The position numbers and the translations under genes were made by a program. Of a DNA stretch of 64,000 nucleotides, positions 24,234 to 35,341 are shown piece by piece. Below the pieces are notes generated by a model. It saw only the letters and a list, made by a program, of their open reading frames with translations, was not told the DNA's origin and did no database searches. Origin of the DNA: Cylindrodendrum hubeiense (Eukaryota > Ascomycota > Sordariomycetes > Hypocreales > Nectriaceae); assembly GCA_014621425.1 (NCBI GenBank), contig JAANBB010000051.1, positions 100,523-164,522 of the forward strand, in the 5' to 3' direction. The first letter of the stretch is position 1; the number at the start of each line of letters is the position of its first letter.

Positions 24234-25799
24234 TGCCACACACTGAGTCGATGTGTGCCGCCGCCGTTTGGCAGCTAGCATGATGCGGAAAACCAGGCCT
24301 TAAGCTTGAGGCTCCGGTTCCGGGCTGAAGAGTCAAACCTCCCACGTCCACGTGGGTCGCAGCCCTTACAGTTCTGCGTCTACGACCGTCAGATAGATTA
24401 TCAACCTTTACACATACCTTCGGAATACCCTCAAATACGTGACATAGTAACCCTATCCACATCAGAACATTTCCCTTGAGACGTTAACACATTAATTGTG
24501 GAAGACCAATTCACGATTGAGGATAGAGTGTTGGTAGAGTATGGATAGTTGTGGCATTTGTTTTTGTATGACACCCGTCGTCCATGCGCGTTCTTTCATT
24601 AAATAAAATAAGAATACAGGCCTTTTTCCTAACAATACCTCCGTGATACTTAACACCGGGCACTTAACACCGGGCTAATAAGAACCAGTCTACCAAGCAC
24701 CTGCGATTTGACAAGGGCTATCATTGCGCGTAACCCGACTGTCCGTTCCGCATCATAAACCGGAGGAAGATGATCACGCGCCGGATCTTGGCCGACTATA
24801 AAACGAGTGATTAGGTGGAGATCACACCGGCACTATTCTCTGGTAGTCGGTATGAGAGATACTGGGTTGTGGTAATGGACGGGTAGGGGCGGCGAGGTGT
24901 CACAACCCATACCACGACATAGGCCGTCGGCTACATCAGATGCAAAATGCCTGGCCTCATAGATTTCACTTCTACCAATAGCGGCAAGAGTGAGACTTAG
25001 TGACATGGCAGACTACAGCCTATACCGGCTTCTATGCAGGCTCAACCACGTGACAGGTTGATGAAAACATATATTGCGGAATCCAGCACAGCGGCCCACA
25101 TTCATCAATCTCCTGTAAGACGCATTAGAGATTGTTTAGTTGCACATGCGTTCCTTTCATTCTTCAACATGTCCGTTCACCAATTGACAATCATGCCTCC
25201 GCACTCGTAAACTCCTTTGGCAGGCATGTCAGTTTGCCTCGTTCGGCTATCTGCGCTTTCACCTACATCAGCTGTAACCATTGTCTGGTTCTTTGGACTT
25301 ATGTAATTTAGACACTGTCCCTCCATTCGTTACCATCTCGGATGAATGGAGTCCTCTGTATGGGAACCCGCCGAAACATTTTCTCATAAACGGCATAGTC
25401 TGTTGCATCTGATGATCAAGAAGGTAGGGGCATTGATGAAGTGCGAGATGTGCTTGGATTCATGACTAGCTAGAGGCCGTAAGGACCGTAGTTATAGAGG
25501 GATCTAGAGGGACCAGAATGACCCTGCTAGAGCCTGCTTACAGATCTATTAGATCATAATGATGTGAATGTCTTCAGAGGTGGAATAAGCCGGAGGGTTG
25601 AATAAGCCGACTTGAAGAGGGAAAAGCAAATACAGCCCAAAATATCCCTAGATGACGATAACTATGACCTTCAATGACGAGAGCTTGATAAGCAGAGAAA
25701 TAACTGAAGGATAGCTACGGCTAGTACCGGAGACTGTAAAAAGGAAGGAAAAGGCTGCTGCTAGGAAGGGCTGCTAGATGTGACATAGTCCCTCTGTGG
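24234..25799. other. intergenic with a 14-bp tandem repeat
   Basis: About 1.6 kb. ACTTAACACCGGGC occurs twice back to back at 24648-24661 and 24662-24675. No gene was recognised. The last 300 bp before the HET relic are purine-rich and full of stops. Confidence 0.5.
24648..24675. repeat. two perfect tandem copies of a 14-mer
   Basis: ACTTAACACCGGGC at 24648-24661 is repeated exactly at 24662-24675, about 415 bp after the end of the NmrA-like gene. Short, and of unknown meaning. Confidence 0.7.
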
Positions 25800-26118
25800 A
25801 GAATTGCGGCTGTGGTACTAGCAGCTCTGCGTGACTATCGGTAGTCAGTACATTGCGGATCGAAATGTTCTGCATCAACCACAAGTATGTCCCTGAATGA
25901 ACGGCCAAGTCCGCATTAGGGATGCAATTTATTTGCAGGGAGTCGAGGACCTTATCTGGCTTGGTCAGGGAAATGACTTGACGGAGCTTACCAGCGACAT
26001 AGAGGTGAATGTTGAGCGATACGGAGGATTGATGGCTAGCCAAAATAGAGTTGATACGTTCAGCCAACAAAAGATTGCAAGGGGTTTGGAGGCAGCGCAC
26101 CTAGAACAGGGCCATTGA
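25800..26118 (+). pseudogene. HET-domain gene relic
   Basis: Two plus-strand frames together spell the core of a HET domain. One reads LRIEMFCINHKYVPE (25852-25896), matching the family's WID.x.CINQ segment. The next, in another frame, reads GQVRIRDAIYLQGVEDLIWLGQGND (25900-25974), matching the following segment. At the junction a codon pair that should give Arg-Asn is TGAAC, so one base appears lost and an in-frame TGA has arisen. Upstream sequence resembling the preceding helix (NCG...ALR-like) contains TAG stops. It stops at 26118. No start codon or intact 5' part is visible, so this is a decayed fragment. Confidence 0.72.
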
Positions 26119-26804
26119 CTAGTATTACTTTGATCTAGCGGCCACCAGCCTAGACTTCATCTAAGAGGCCAGGGCCTCCCCAAGTTCGAGTCCGTAGATC
26201 GAACTGCGGTCCTCGCGGATCAGGACCGCGTTAGTGCAGATTTGGTGATGCAGTAACGCTAATCCGTCGTCTCCATCCATGACGCCTGGGCCGTCATCGC
26301 CGAGGGAGAGGGTGACCCAATCCTGGGCAGCCAACCCATTTGTTATACTCAGCCATCCTGGCATATTCTTAATATCTTGGTGTCGAATTCATACCCTGGT
26401 AGTTAACCTTGTCACTGGGTGTATGACTCGCCCCACCAATTTCCAGGATTTAAAATTCACTGGTATCCCAACAATCAACCCAATACTCAACTTTCCATCT
26501 AATGCCCGTTTGGCCTTATCAATCAGCATTTCACAAATCAAGGATGCAAGACCCATAAAATGACATGGATTATCTTTTCCTTGCTACTGTAGCAATCGGG
26601 TAATATTGACCAAACATTGGCAATTATGATATATGACCCAAGATTGAAGATTATGATATATGACTACCTGCTGCTGAAATCTTAACACTGGAACCCCGAT
26701 GTCAAAATACACTAAAGCAAATACTATTCCAAGTTGACCCCTTAAGAAAATTGCCCCTCGTAGTAGTGCCCGCATGAACTCATTTATTACCAACCGCTCA
26801 TTAA
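26119..26804. other. intergenic, no supported gene
   Basis: About 690 bp. It is the 3' flank of the protoglobin gene (minus) and possibly more decayed HET sequence. A 67-codon minus frame at 26364-26161 is not recognisable. Confidence 0.45.
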
Positions 26805-27695
26805 TCATTCGGTCACCTTCATTTCCTGGACGCTTTTTGTGATGCCGCTGAAGGGACAAGCTGATGGAGCTGAGGACTGTTGGTCGGATTTGCTGCTGGC
26901 TCCAAGATGGCTGAAGGTAGCAGAGCCCAGCGCTCCAGTAAACTCGTCGCCATCTCTCACATACCACTTCGCAAAAAGGTCGTTCTGTATCCAGATGACT
27001 TTGCTAAGAGCCTTAACCATGGATGTCCTCTTGGACATCGGGAGGGCATTGTGGGATAATATCGCCTCAGTTAGGACGGTTTGGATCAGGCACAATGTGG
27101 CGCTGATATGGATATACTCGACATTCAAGGGCTTGCTCCTGTTGAGTCCAACGTGCATTGCTCTAGATAACACGATGGGTCAGGACATGTAAATTACAGA
27201 TTGACATCCAGGAATGGAGTGCCGAATTTTGTCGTGGTACTTACCCGACTTGGTCCAGGTACTCCCAGAATGCCATTTTGGATTGGTCAGAGCAGATTTT
27301 GGCCAGGTAAGACGTCAAAAACATCTTCCTCTTCATTAATTCGGGACCGTTTTCATCGATGGCGATGTCAAAGTCCGCTTCAGAGCGAGTGTCTCTCATC
27401 TGGAACGCTCGGGCGGTGATATCGAATTGGAGAAGCTTCTGGTAGACAATGTGTACGACTGAAGGGATCAGGTCCTTGACAAACTTGGATCCAAATGCCA
27501 ATGCTTCTAAATCATCTGAGAAACATCCATGGGTGTAAGAAATTAATCATCCCTAACGGAGCATGGGAGCAGAAGCGAATAACAATCCATTTACTCACAC
27601 TCATTAAAGTCGAGAAAACGGTGCAAGTAGTCTATCCGGGCCTCAAGGCTCGTATACAACGACTTGCGGTCGATATGCTCAAAAGTGACGGCCAT
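26805..27695 (-). CDS. protoglobin-domain heme protein
   Basis: The model is complement(join(26805..27162, 27245..27515, 27599..27695)), 241 aa, with introns of 83 and 82 nt, phases 1 and 2. It starts MAVTFEHIDRKSLYTSLEAR, then DYLHRFLDF, DLIPSVVHIVYQKLLQFDI, MFLTSYLAKICSD and FWEYLDQVG. The presumed proximal heme ligand is His126 in MHVGLNRSKPLNVEYIH, the place where globin-coupled sensors and protoglobins keep it. VIWIQNDLFAKWYVRDGDEF closes the globin fold, and the last 45 residues are Ser/Pro-rich. Protoglobins bind oxygen, CO or NO with heme. Fungal members have this domain alone, with no kinase or cyclase, so a sensing or gas-handling role is possible but unproven. Confidence 0.86.
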
Positions 27696-29643
27696 GTTTG
27701 AAGATGCACAAAGCGATGGCGGTAAACGGTGGAAGGATAAGAAATGCAGCGAGTAACGTGGAGCTCAGACGGAGGGTGGGAGGAAGACACTCACCGAAAG
27801 AAAAGGCGGTGCCCAATCTTTATTATTCCAAAGCGCCTCGACATCTGCATCTCACCTTGCCCAGTTCTGTCTAGTGATACTACCCCGCACATCTTATGTT
27901 GCATTGCTGATGTGCATCATCGGTGCGCACAGATCAAACAGTGTCGGCTGCGTAGCGATGCATGATCCAGAGACGCTACAGGGAATAGCGTTGACCGAAA
28001 TGCTGGGAAGCGCCTGGAACGCGCAACACTTCGTAAAGGTGAGATAATAGTCCATGCGTCCGTGCTCACCAATACGTGCTTCGGAAGTGTGGGTGCTGCT
28101 GTGCTTACGGCTGACGATTGGCCGCTTTTATGGAGGGGGGCACGATACCGGTCCCTACTCCCTGCCCTTTGAAGACAGACCCATGTTGTAACAGATGCGA
28201 GGGAACCAGAGGTCTGACCGCCATCACCAAGGATGCAACAGGCATGACTCGGGACCCAGAAGTCTACGAATGCCATCTTGCAAAGACCCGGGCTTATGCC
28301 TCACTAGGGTGTAGCCGTTGATCCGCTTCGATTGTGGTTCCGGGGGCCCGTTCGGAGCCGACGCCTCATTTAGAATGGTCTCTGTACGGGTGACTGGTAT
28401 ATCTCAGATTCGTGGGATTATCAGGCCTGCTAGGGCGAGATAGGGGGCCTCGTCGTAAATTGAGAGCTAGCAATCGGGAAGTGTTGGAAATGGACAAGGG
28501 TCGATTGGCCGCGTATCACGAGATATCCTGACAGCACCCGGATAGCTTCCCGATTGGCCCAAGATATCGACATCTCCCATCGCATCCCGGCGTATTTCCA
28601 GGGCTCAGGGACAGGGGTATATCAGTATCTACTACGGAGCAAGTAAAGGATTCCGATTAAATCCAGCCATGCCCCCTCTAGGCAAAAGTTGCGACTCGCC
28701 GTAGAATTTGTTAGAATTACTACCTCGTAATCTCCGCAGGTTTTGGAATGATGGGCAAAATTATAGGGATGAAGCTTGTAGACTGATAGGGGTTGGAGCT
28801 TACAAATATTGTTGCGTGCTAGAACTGTTCAATGAACGGACAGGTGTCATTGTAAGATCTTTGAATTTCACAGCCTGTCATTTTTAATCGCCCAATATTT
28901 CACGCATCCTCGCTTTTTTTCTGTGCCCAGCACCTGTGTCAGACAATTTATTGTTCCTATGCAACCATCACGATCCAGCCCCGTTACAAGGAGCCATCTC
29001 CATTCGGCCTAAAATTGTCGCATCGTATTAAATCCGAAGATGGTTTGAGCCTCCCTAGCACACATGGCCAGTATTACCTTCTCCTCAGTTATGGAACAAG
29101 GCCCGTGGACGTAGGATTCTTTTCGCGTTTCCCTGTCCTCATGCACTTAGTACCCGACATATTGATAGCTTCCAAGTTAACGTCTCTTCAAATCGTGCTA
29201 CTCAGAGCTCTAGTATTAGCTCCTGTTATGCAGCCAGCAACCTTGAGCTCCTTTCGCAACATGATGCCTTCGTTGGCTTCGAAATCATCTGGCTTTTTCG
29301 CTCACTCAAAGAGCTGCGGCCGGGCTCATAATTGTCGATGTATTGTGGGTGTTCTTACGAATCTCGCTACCCTAGGGCGGCCATTGCGTCCCAAAATGAA
29401 AAGAAGACTGCAATGCCAAGAGGACTACCACGACGGCTTGTGACAAAGGACTGCAAATGGACAACATATGTGCTGAAAACTGAAGGGGAAAAAAACGTAA
29501 TCTGATTTTTCAAGCTGATGAGGGTACATTTTTGAACGTACGACTCAGCCATAAATCAGTCGAGGCTAGGTGCATCCGGCACCAAAACACCAACTCCAAC
29601 TATCTTACTTGAAGGTACTCATGATCTCAAAAGCCCTTCACTC
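27696..29643. other. intergenic, no convincing gene
   Basis: About 1.9 kb. Frames at 27917-28276 (minus) and 29015-29443 (plus, 142 codons) have no family features. An 11-bp inverted pair, CAATCGGGAAG at 28471-28481 and CTTCCCGATTG at 28546-28556, is present but its loop is 64 nt, so I draw nothing from it. Confidence 0.45.
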
Positions 29644-30899
29644 TCATAACTGCATTTCTAAATCAACCTTGACAAAAATCTTGTGGCGAGACGAGGCATT
29701 ATCCAGCGGCACCCAATCTCCCTCTCCTACCAGAGTAGAACCTTGCGTGCTCTGCGACCCTGTTCCTACACGGCTTGTTATAGTCGCTCTCTTCGGTCCT
29801 ACATATGGAGTGAATGGAGCTGGGGACTGTCTGTTCGTCGAATCAACGCGACGGCTTTTGAAAAGCTTTCTAAGCGCAGGCAGGGAACCGGCGATAATTC
29901 CTATCCCGGATTCGACGATTGACCACAGGACGATGTTGGAGACGTTATCTATATTCAGCTTGAGGTAAGAGTCTGGATTTGGTAGAGGACAGATCTTAAC
30001 ACATACATAGGTAATCATCGAGCATGGTGTAGTACTTGACATAAGGAAGCCTGATGATTGTGCAGATCGACGCCCTGTTTCAGTAAGCGTTGGTGTTCAG
30101 ATGCCATGGATGAAAGAGAACTTGTCAGAATAGACTCACAAAACACCTAATCCTAGAATGATGCTGATGGATATTTTGAGCTTTCTCTCCATTTTGGTGT
30201 TGTACAGCATGAAACATGGCAAAATCGCACATGACCAGTCGGTAAAAACCGCACCAGCAGACACGAGATAGCCGAGACTGGCAATAACAACGGTTGGTGC
30301 GCATTTTCCCGGGTGGCCCCAGGCGGTAGAGATCGGTTGGCAAATAACGAAGAGGCCAATAATGACAGTGATGGTGGAAAGAGTTGAGAAAGTGAGTGTT
30401 ATCCAAACAAGAATGCGATGGGTTTTAGCAACAGCAATTCGAAGCAATGTGACGCAAATGGCTCCCTTGATGAATAGCAAAGAACAGCAATAGGTCACCT
30501 GGAAATACCAGAGGTACTGTAAAGATGTCGCGTCAGTCAAGTTCTTTATCATCGACATGGTATCTCACTCTCCGGCCATCACTCTGAATGATCCCATTCA
30601 ATTCGGCATCTTTCGTACCAAGACCGGAATATGTGCTTCGTGTAACGATACCGGTAACACCCATATTCAGAATCTGAAACCATCCTGTTAGTCCTCTGTC
30701 AAGTTGGAGTTCGAATTCTATTTACCCAGCCAAATAACATGAGGCCATCATCCACGCCAAAGATCCTGTGTTTTATTCGGACCCAGCATCTCAAAGAAAT
30801 GACGATGGCCGTCGGAACTGCGAAGAATATGGTGACTTGAAGAAGAGTGCGCCCAAGGCCTGTAGGGTCCACCGTCGTTGTGTTCGGGTCGATCGCCAT
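29644..30899 (-). CDS. fungal rhodopsin-like (Pth11-related) seven-helix membrane protein
   Basis: The model is complement(join(29644..29972, 30007..30074, 30140..30516, 30569..30673, 30726..30899)), 350 aa. Features of the fungal rhodopsin-domain family are an N-terminal helix followed by RCWVRIKHRIFGVDDGLML, then YSGLGTKDAELNG, WYFQVTYCCSLLFIKGAICV, VWITLTFSTLSTI, FVICQPISTAWGH with the conserved Cys-Gln-Pro, TDWSCAILPCFMLYNTKM, and NIVLWSIVESGIGIIAGSLP. Seven hydrophobic spans can be counted. The cytoplasmic tail is Ser/Pro-rich. Some relatives act as surface receptors in plant or insect infection; the ligand here is unknown. Three introns are 52-65 nt. The fourth is only 34 nt, though its phase and ends fit and an unspliced read hits TAA. 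Confidence 0.83.
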
Positions 30900-32867
30900 A
30901 GGAGATACTTCACTCAAAGTGACGCGAGTAGATGGGGAAGTTGCATTAACGGTCAATTAATTTGCGATCGATCTTTGACGACGAAGCTGTCCGTTTTTCT
31001 TCGCCTGCTGTCTTGGGGGTAAAAAGAAACGTCTAAATCATTTCTTGCGCTTTGACTGTTGATCTCGGTGGTCAGACTCGATGATAGTCATCCCAGGCTA
31101 ACTTGTCGTAGGGGAGCCAATCGGCTCGCATCACTCATGAATCTAAGACAGAAGCAACACCAGCGGCACGCATGCTGGTTGTTGTCACGGTCATATATCA
31201 GGTAACAGATGGCAAAAAGTGAAACAAAAACAAACAAAGAGAAACAAAAAGAAACAAAAAAAGTAAACACAAAAATCCAAAGGTTCATGTGATGAACGCA
31301 TAAGCAAAAACCAGCAGACTCAGAATGGCGGATGCCGTCTGTGTTTGTATATGAAGGGCGAGAGAGTACACTGCAGTAGTCAATCAAGGCATGCGATGTA
31401 TCACCAGATAGATGGTGTCGTGGCCGCAAAAAGCCATGTCGCGGGCAACGCCAAATGACTCAGCAAAGTGCCTTCATGAGCACGACACAATAAAATGCAG
31501 TTAATTTGTACTGTCTCTACGCCCTAATGTGCTCAGTATGTATAAATTTTTTTTTTTTAAATAAAAACAATGGAGAGTCAGCTCTCTGATCCTCTCTTTT
31601 GGGGCACAATTCGCGACTTGGTAGACGACCGGCTACGGATTTACCGTTCATCCACACATTGACCTTACTGCTGCTAGCAGCATTAGGTGGTACTATGACC
31701 TAAGTATTTTTCTCACGCTAACAGGTGTGTCAGGTATGCCTTGATGGATAATCAGATGGGTGTTAAGTCTGATAATATTGAATAAATGACAGCAGGGTGG
31801 CGGACCAGGAGCTTCTCGCCTCTCTCCTTAATCACGGCGCTCAATACAATGAAAGGAATGATCGCGGCCAGATTGGAGAGAAGCATGACGCTTGATTCCA
31901 GGCCCACAGCTGAAGCTTGCTGCTAACGCGCCGCAGAGCTCTCGCTTGATGGCAGCGGACCTGTCCGACATGATTCCAAAGATACTAGTAGATCTCGATT
32001 GGCGGTTACAGCTTCTGTCCACATGTATTCTCCATCGAAGCCGGGTTTTTGATCACCTGAAACGACGTCCCAGAGAGCGATCCGGCCAGAACATCAATTT
32101 CTACAACAAGTGTTGTCGAACAGCCATCAAGCAAGCCGGCGATGTTGACTTGGGAGCGATTGGCTTTATTCCCGTGACCTTCAGGTGACTTTTCTCACTT
32201 ACCTTTGTGATGAAGATTATCGCAATGCGGACTCGGGACATCTCCGAACCGTTTGCTCAATCATCCATCAACACGAGACGTTCATCCAGATATTGGGAGG
32301 AAATATTCATGCCCCCGATCCGGAGAGACTGCTGTCAAAGCTATTCGCTAGTGCCACCATCTTGTTGCTTCAGGTAACCAAGGCAAGCCACAGTTTGCGC
32401 TTCCGAACACCTTTGTCCCTGGGGTTGGTGGTTGAGGGGCGGTTGACGGAACTTAAACATCTCCATAATCAAGCGGATGCACTCGAGAAGACGAAGGCGA
32501 CAGCAACGATCCACCAACTTCTCTATGACTAAAATGAGCGCGCAATGCCAGAGATTAACAGGGTTGCCAGTGAAATCTCAGAGTTGAAGCGAGTATTCGC
32601 GCCTTGACCGGTGCCGTGGCGCCACATCGACAGCATGACTGTGGATACAGCCGATAAAGCCAATGATAGCGCAGAGTCCTACCGTTGGGAGCAGTATGCC
32701 GAAATCAACTTCTCGAAGAACCCGTGTGTGGATTCCATGTCCCGGCCCATGCTCGCATAATGGGTGAGAAAGAAAGGCACGGCTGTGTCGACCTTGGTGG
32801 ATGGGATGTGGCTAGGAACGAATTGTCGATGATGAGGCTCGACACTCGAAACTAGCCTATCTAGTGG
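30900..32867. other. intergenic with low-complexity tracts and possible decayed coding
   Basis: About 2 kb. 31205-31275 is an A-rich tract of AAACAAA-like repeats, and 31547-31558 is a T-run. At 31816-31902 a plus frame reads DQELLASLLNHGAQYNERNDRGQ, like a single ankyrin-type repeat, but it stops. Two further plus frames (31892-32188 and 32185-32532) overlap at their ends and look coding-like without a recognised family. They may be pieces of one decayed gene. Confidence 0.4.
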
Positions 32868-33080
32868 TCAATATTCACTGTAAAACTTGTGGCCCTGGTC
32901 TTTGAAGCGTAGCTTCGCCAACTTTAGCTTGTTGTAGCCTCCACATCGAACCTTAAGGCGGCGCAGGCAGAGCCCGCATTCCGGCTTTACTTGATTGCAT
33001 TTGACGCGTCTGCCTTGACGCCTAATGCAGCCTCCGGAGCGACCGCGGTTCACCGTGATCGTGATCGATAATGGTTCCAA
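32868..33080 (-). pseudogene. relic of a Zn2Cys6 DNA-binding domain
   Basis: A minus frame of about 70 codons reads RGRSGGCIRRQGRRVKCN, then PECGLCLRRLKVRCGGY, then LRFKDQGHKF. This is the usual N-terminal part of a Zn2Cys6 regulator. The second cysteine of the cluster (expected three residues after the first) is missing, and there is no ATG in the open part. The frame stops after FYSEY. With one of six ligands lost and no downstream regulatory domain, it cannot be a working zinc cluster. About 900 bp before the hydrolase gene. Confidence 0.72.
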
Positions 33081-33985
33081 AAAGAGTAATTATGTTGCGA
33101 AGGGCCTCGGGGGCAATGATGTGATCTAAAATCGTCAGTTGGGGCGGCTGGGGTGTCCGGTTTTACAGCCTGGTGGAGCAGCGGGACCAGTAGTCCAGCT
33201 AGGCAGGAAAGGAGGCAGAGGTACTAGCACCCCGGGACTAATTAGACCGGGCTTTTATCATTCAATGAGCCCGTACCACAAGCAATCTCTTTCTGGGGCT
33301 TATTCGTCAACAGGCAAGGTAAACCTGAGTTGTGTGAGAGAGGAATTCATATCAATCCGACTAAAGTATCGATGCTTTGCAGTACCCATTTTGATCAAAA
33401 GAATGCCAGGTGAATATAATAAACTCATACCAAACCAGTATTCGATCCCATTATGGTATAATTGTATCAATGACCATGAGGAGGTCAGAAATCACCGCCC
33501 AGTCCCCCCCAGTAAAGTCACCGACAGACCAGCGGTGTCTCCATGTCTCCGACGCCCGCGTGCTCGTTTCCAGCGGGGCGCGGTTTTTTCTTTCTTTCGC
33601 ACAGCCGCCATTAACTCCACCCTGGCTGTGTCAGCCAGCATAAGACTAGATTTAATACCGACCAATGAGCGGGCACCGTCGCAAAACAATCACTAGATCG
33701 AGACTAGCTTCGTTACACTTGATCTTCTGGCAGTCGTGGTTGTCTTCGTCGCACTCGCATCCGATTAAATGTGCGAGGTCGTACTACAGGGGTTTGACCA
33801 GTAATCCTTTAGGTCTATTCCGATAGCCATATGCCTCTGCCACTTAATGGAGTTTGAGCATCATACCCTGGCAGTACATTCTGGGTATAAGTACTGGCTG
33901 AATTGCCTCTATGAAACTATACATCATTCAATCAAGCAACTATTCTCATACTCACTCATATACTCTTCCTCTCAATTTCTGCACT
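33081..33985. other. upstream region of the alpha/beta hydrolase gene
   Basis: About 900 bp. A 185-codon plus frame (33139-33696) is Gly/Pro/Arg-rich with no family likeness and is rejected. GGGTATAA at 33883-33890 lies about 100 bp before the ATG at 33986 and fits a TATA element. Confidence 0.5.
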
Positions 33986-35341
33986 ATGAGAGTCTTCTGT
34001 TCCCGCTTTGCTAGCCCTCTTTTAGCAGCTCTGGCGTACAGTCAGCTAGCATTCGGGGCCAATACCACCAACGATGAACCAGTACTACTTCTGAGCGAAG
34101 ATTCGGATTTTCATTTCCAGCTTCTTGCAGGCCTCGCCGAATCCGTTAACGGAGGAGCGGACATTGGGCCTATCCTCGGCGCTGCTAAGGACCTCAAAGC
34201 TGGAAGCTTCGAGTCCTTCCATCAGCGGTTTTATGCCCTCGCCAATGATACAAAAGCGGCAGCTGAAGACCCGGAAAACTCCTATGACCCCGTTAACGTT
34301 AGAGACACCTGGTTTTCTGCGGCCACTTATTTCCGCATGGCCGACTTCTACCTGCATGGAAACTGGAGCAACCCCCTCATTAAGAGTCTGTGGGTTGAAC
34401 AAACGGCTGCATTTGATCAAGGATTAGCTGCACTGCCAATTCCAGGCGAACGTATCCGTATCCCGGCTACTAATAGCAACTTTACTGTGGAGGCTATCTG
34501 GTATGCTGCATCCACATCCAATGGGAAGAATTCCAAATTGCCAACCCTGGTTATTGGAAATGGTTATGACGCTGCACAAGAGGACTCCTATCACACCTTT
34601 GTCGTCCCGGCTCTAGCACGCGGTTGGAATTGCATCACTTACGAAGGCCCCGGACAACCCACCGTGCGTCGCAATCAGGAAAAAGGCTTTATCCCGGACT
34701 GGGAGAACGTCGTCACGCCAGTGGTCGACTGGCTCCTCTCTAAACAGAAGCATAATGTGGATAAGAAGCAGCTGGTTCTCCTTGGTAACTCTATGGGTGG
34801 CTATCTAGCAGCGCGTGCTGCGGCTTTCGAACCGCGGTTCTCGGCCCTGATTTTGGACGGTGGCGTCTGGGACATTTACTCAGCTTACACCGGTCAGCTG
34901 CCGGACGAGCTGTTGAGTCTATTTGAATCAGGGAACAGCGCAGCATTTGATGAGACAATTAACAACCTTCTGGACGGGGATGATATGCCCACTTCTCTAC
35001 GCTGGGGAGTGGAGCAAGGCTTGTGGACTTTTCACACCCACTCTCCTTTCGACTTCTTGACCCAGACCAAGCAGTTCCGCTTGAAGGACGTTGTCGAAAA
35101 GATCAAGATGCCGGTATTCGTTGCTGATGCAGAATTTGAGGGCTTCTTCCCAGGGCAAGCGGAACAAGTGAAGGAGGCACTGGGTGATAAGGCTACTCTA
35201 CATACATTCACTGGTGTAGCGGGCTATCATTGCCAAATCGGGGCCCCCCAGGAGATGGCAAGGACGATGTTCGCCTGGCTTGGTAAGACACTTAGCAAGA
35301 CCAAGACCTGTCAAAGATCGTCACACCACTATAAGTGTTAA
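33986..35341 (+). CDS. secreted alpha/beta hydrolase (FrsA/pseudooxynicotine-hydrolase-like)
   Basis: Single exon, 451 aa. I start at the ATG at 33986 because it gives a signal peptide (MRVFCSRFASPLLAALAYSQ). An in-frame ATG at 33911 would add 25 unlikely residues. The nucleophile elbow is LLGNSMGGY with Ser269. The acid is probably Asp381 in VADAEFEGFF and the base His415 in GYHCQIGA. A helical cap region before the core (SFHQRFYALAND, YFRMADFYLHGNW) and TYEGPGQP are typical of the FrsA/2,6-dihydropseudooxynicotine hydrolase group, which cleaves C-C or ester bonds in small molecules. Fungal relatives often occur in metabolite or detoxification loci. Substrate unknown. A 12-bp tandem repeat follows 70 bp after the stop. 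Confidence 0.88.
   Translation: MRVFCSRFASPLLAALAYSQLAFGANTTNDEPVLLLSEDSDFHFQLLAGLAESVNGGADIGPILGAAKDLKAGSFESFHQRFYALANDTKAAAEDPENSYDPVNVRDTWFSAATYFRMADFYLHGNWSNPLIKSLWVEQTAAFDQGLAALPIPGERIRIPATNSNFTVEAIWYAASTSNGKNSKLPTLVIGNGYDAAQEDSYHTFVVPALARGWNCITYEGPGQPTVRRNQEKGFIPDWENVVTPVVDWLLSKQKHNVDKKQLVLLGNSMGGYLAARAAAFEPRFSALILDGGVWDIYSAYTGQLPDELLSLFESGNSAAFDETINNLLDGDDMPTSLRWGVEQGLWTFHTHSPFDFLTQTKQFRLKDVVEKIKMPVFVADAEFEGFFPGQAEQVKEALGDKATLHTFTGVAGYHCQIGAPQEMARTMFAWLGKTLSKTKTCQRSSHHYKC

Noticed and set aside
24648..24675. Possible CRISPR-like repeat
   Set aside because: Only two adjacent 14-mers with no spacers; eukaryotic context.
28471..28556. 11-bp inverted repeat as a hairpin or transposon terminus
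   Set aside because: The loop is 64 nt, and no target duplication or open frame lies inside.
33139..33696. 185-codon plus frame, Gly/Pro/Arg-rich
   Set aside because: No homology pattern, biased composition, no splice or start support.
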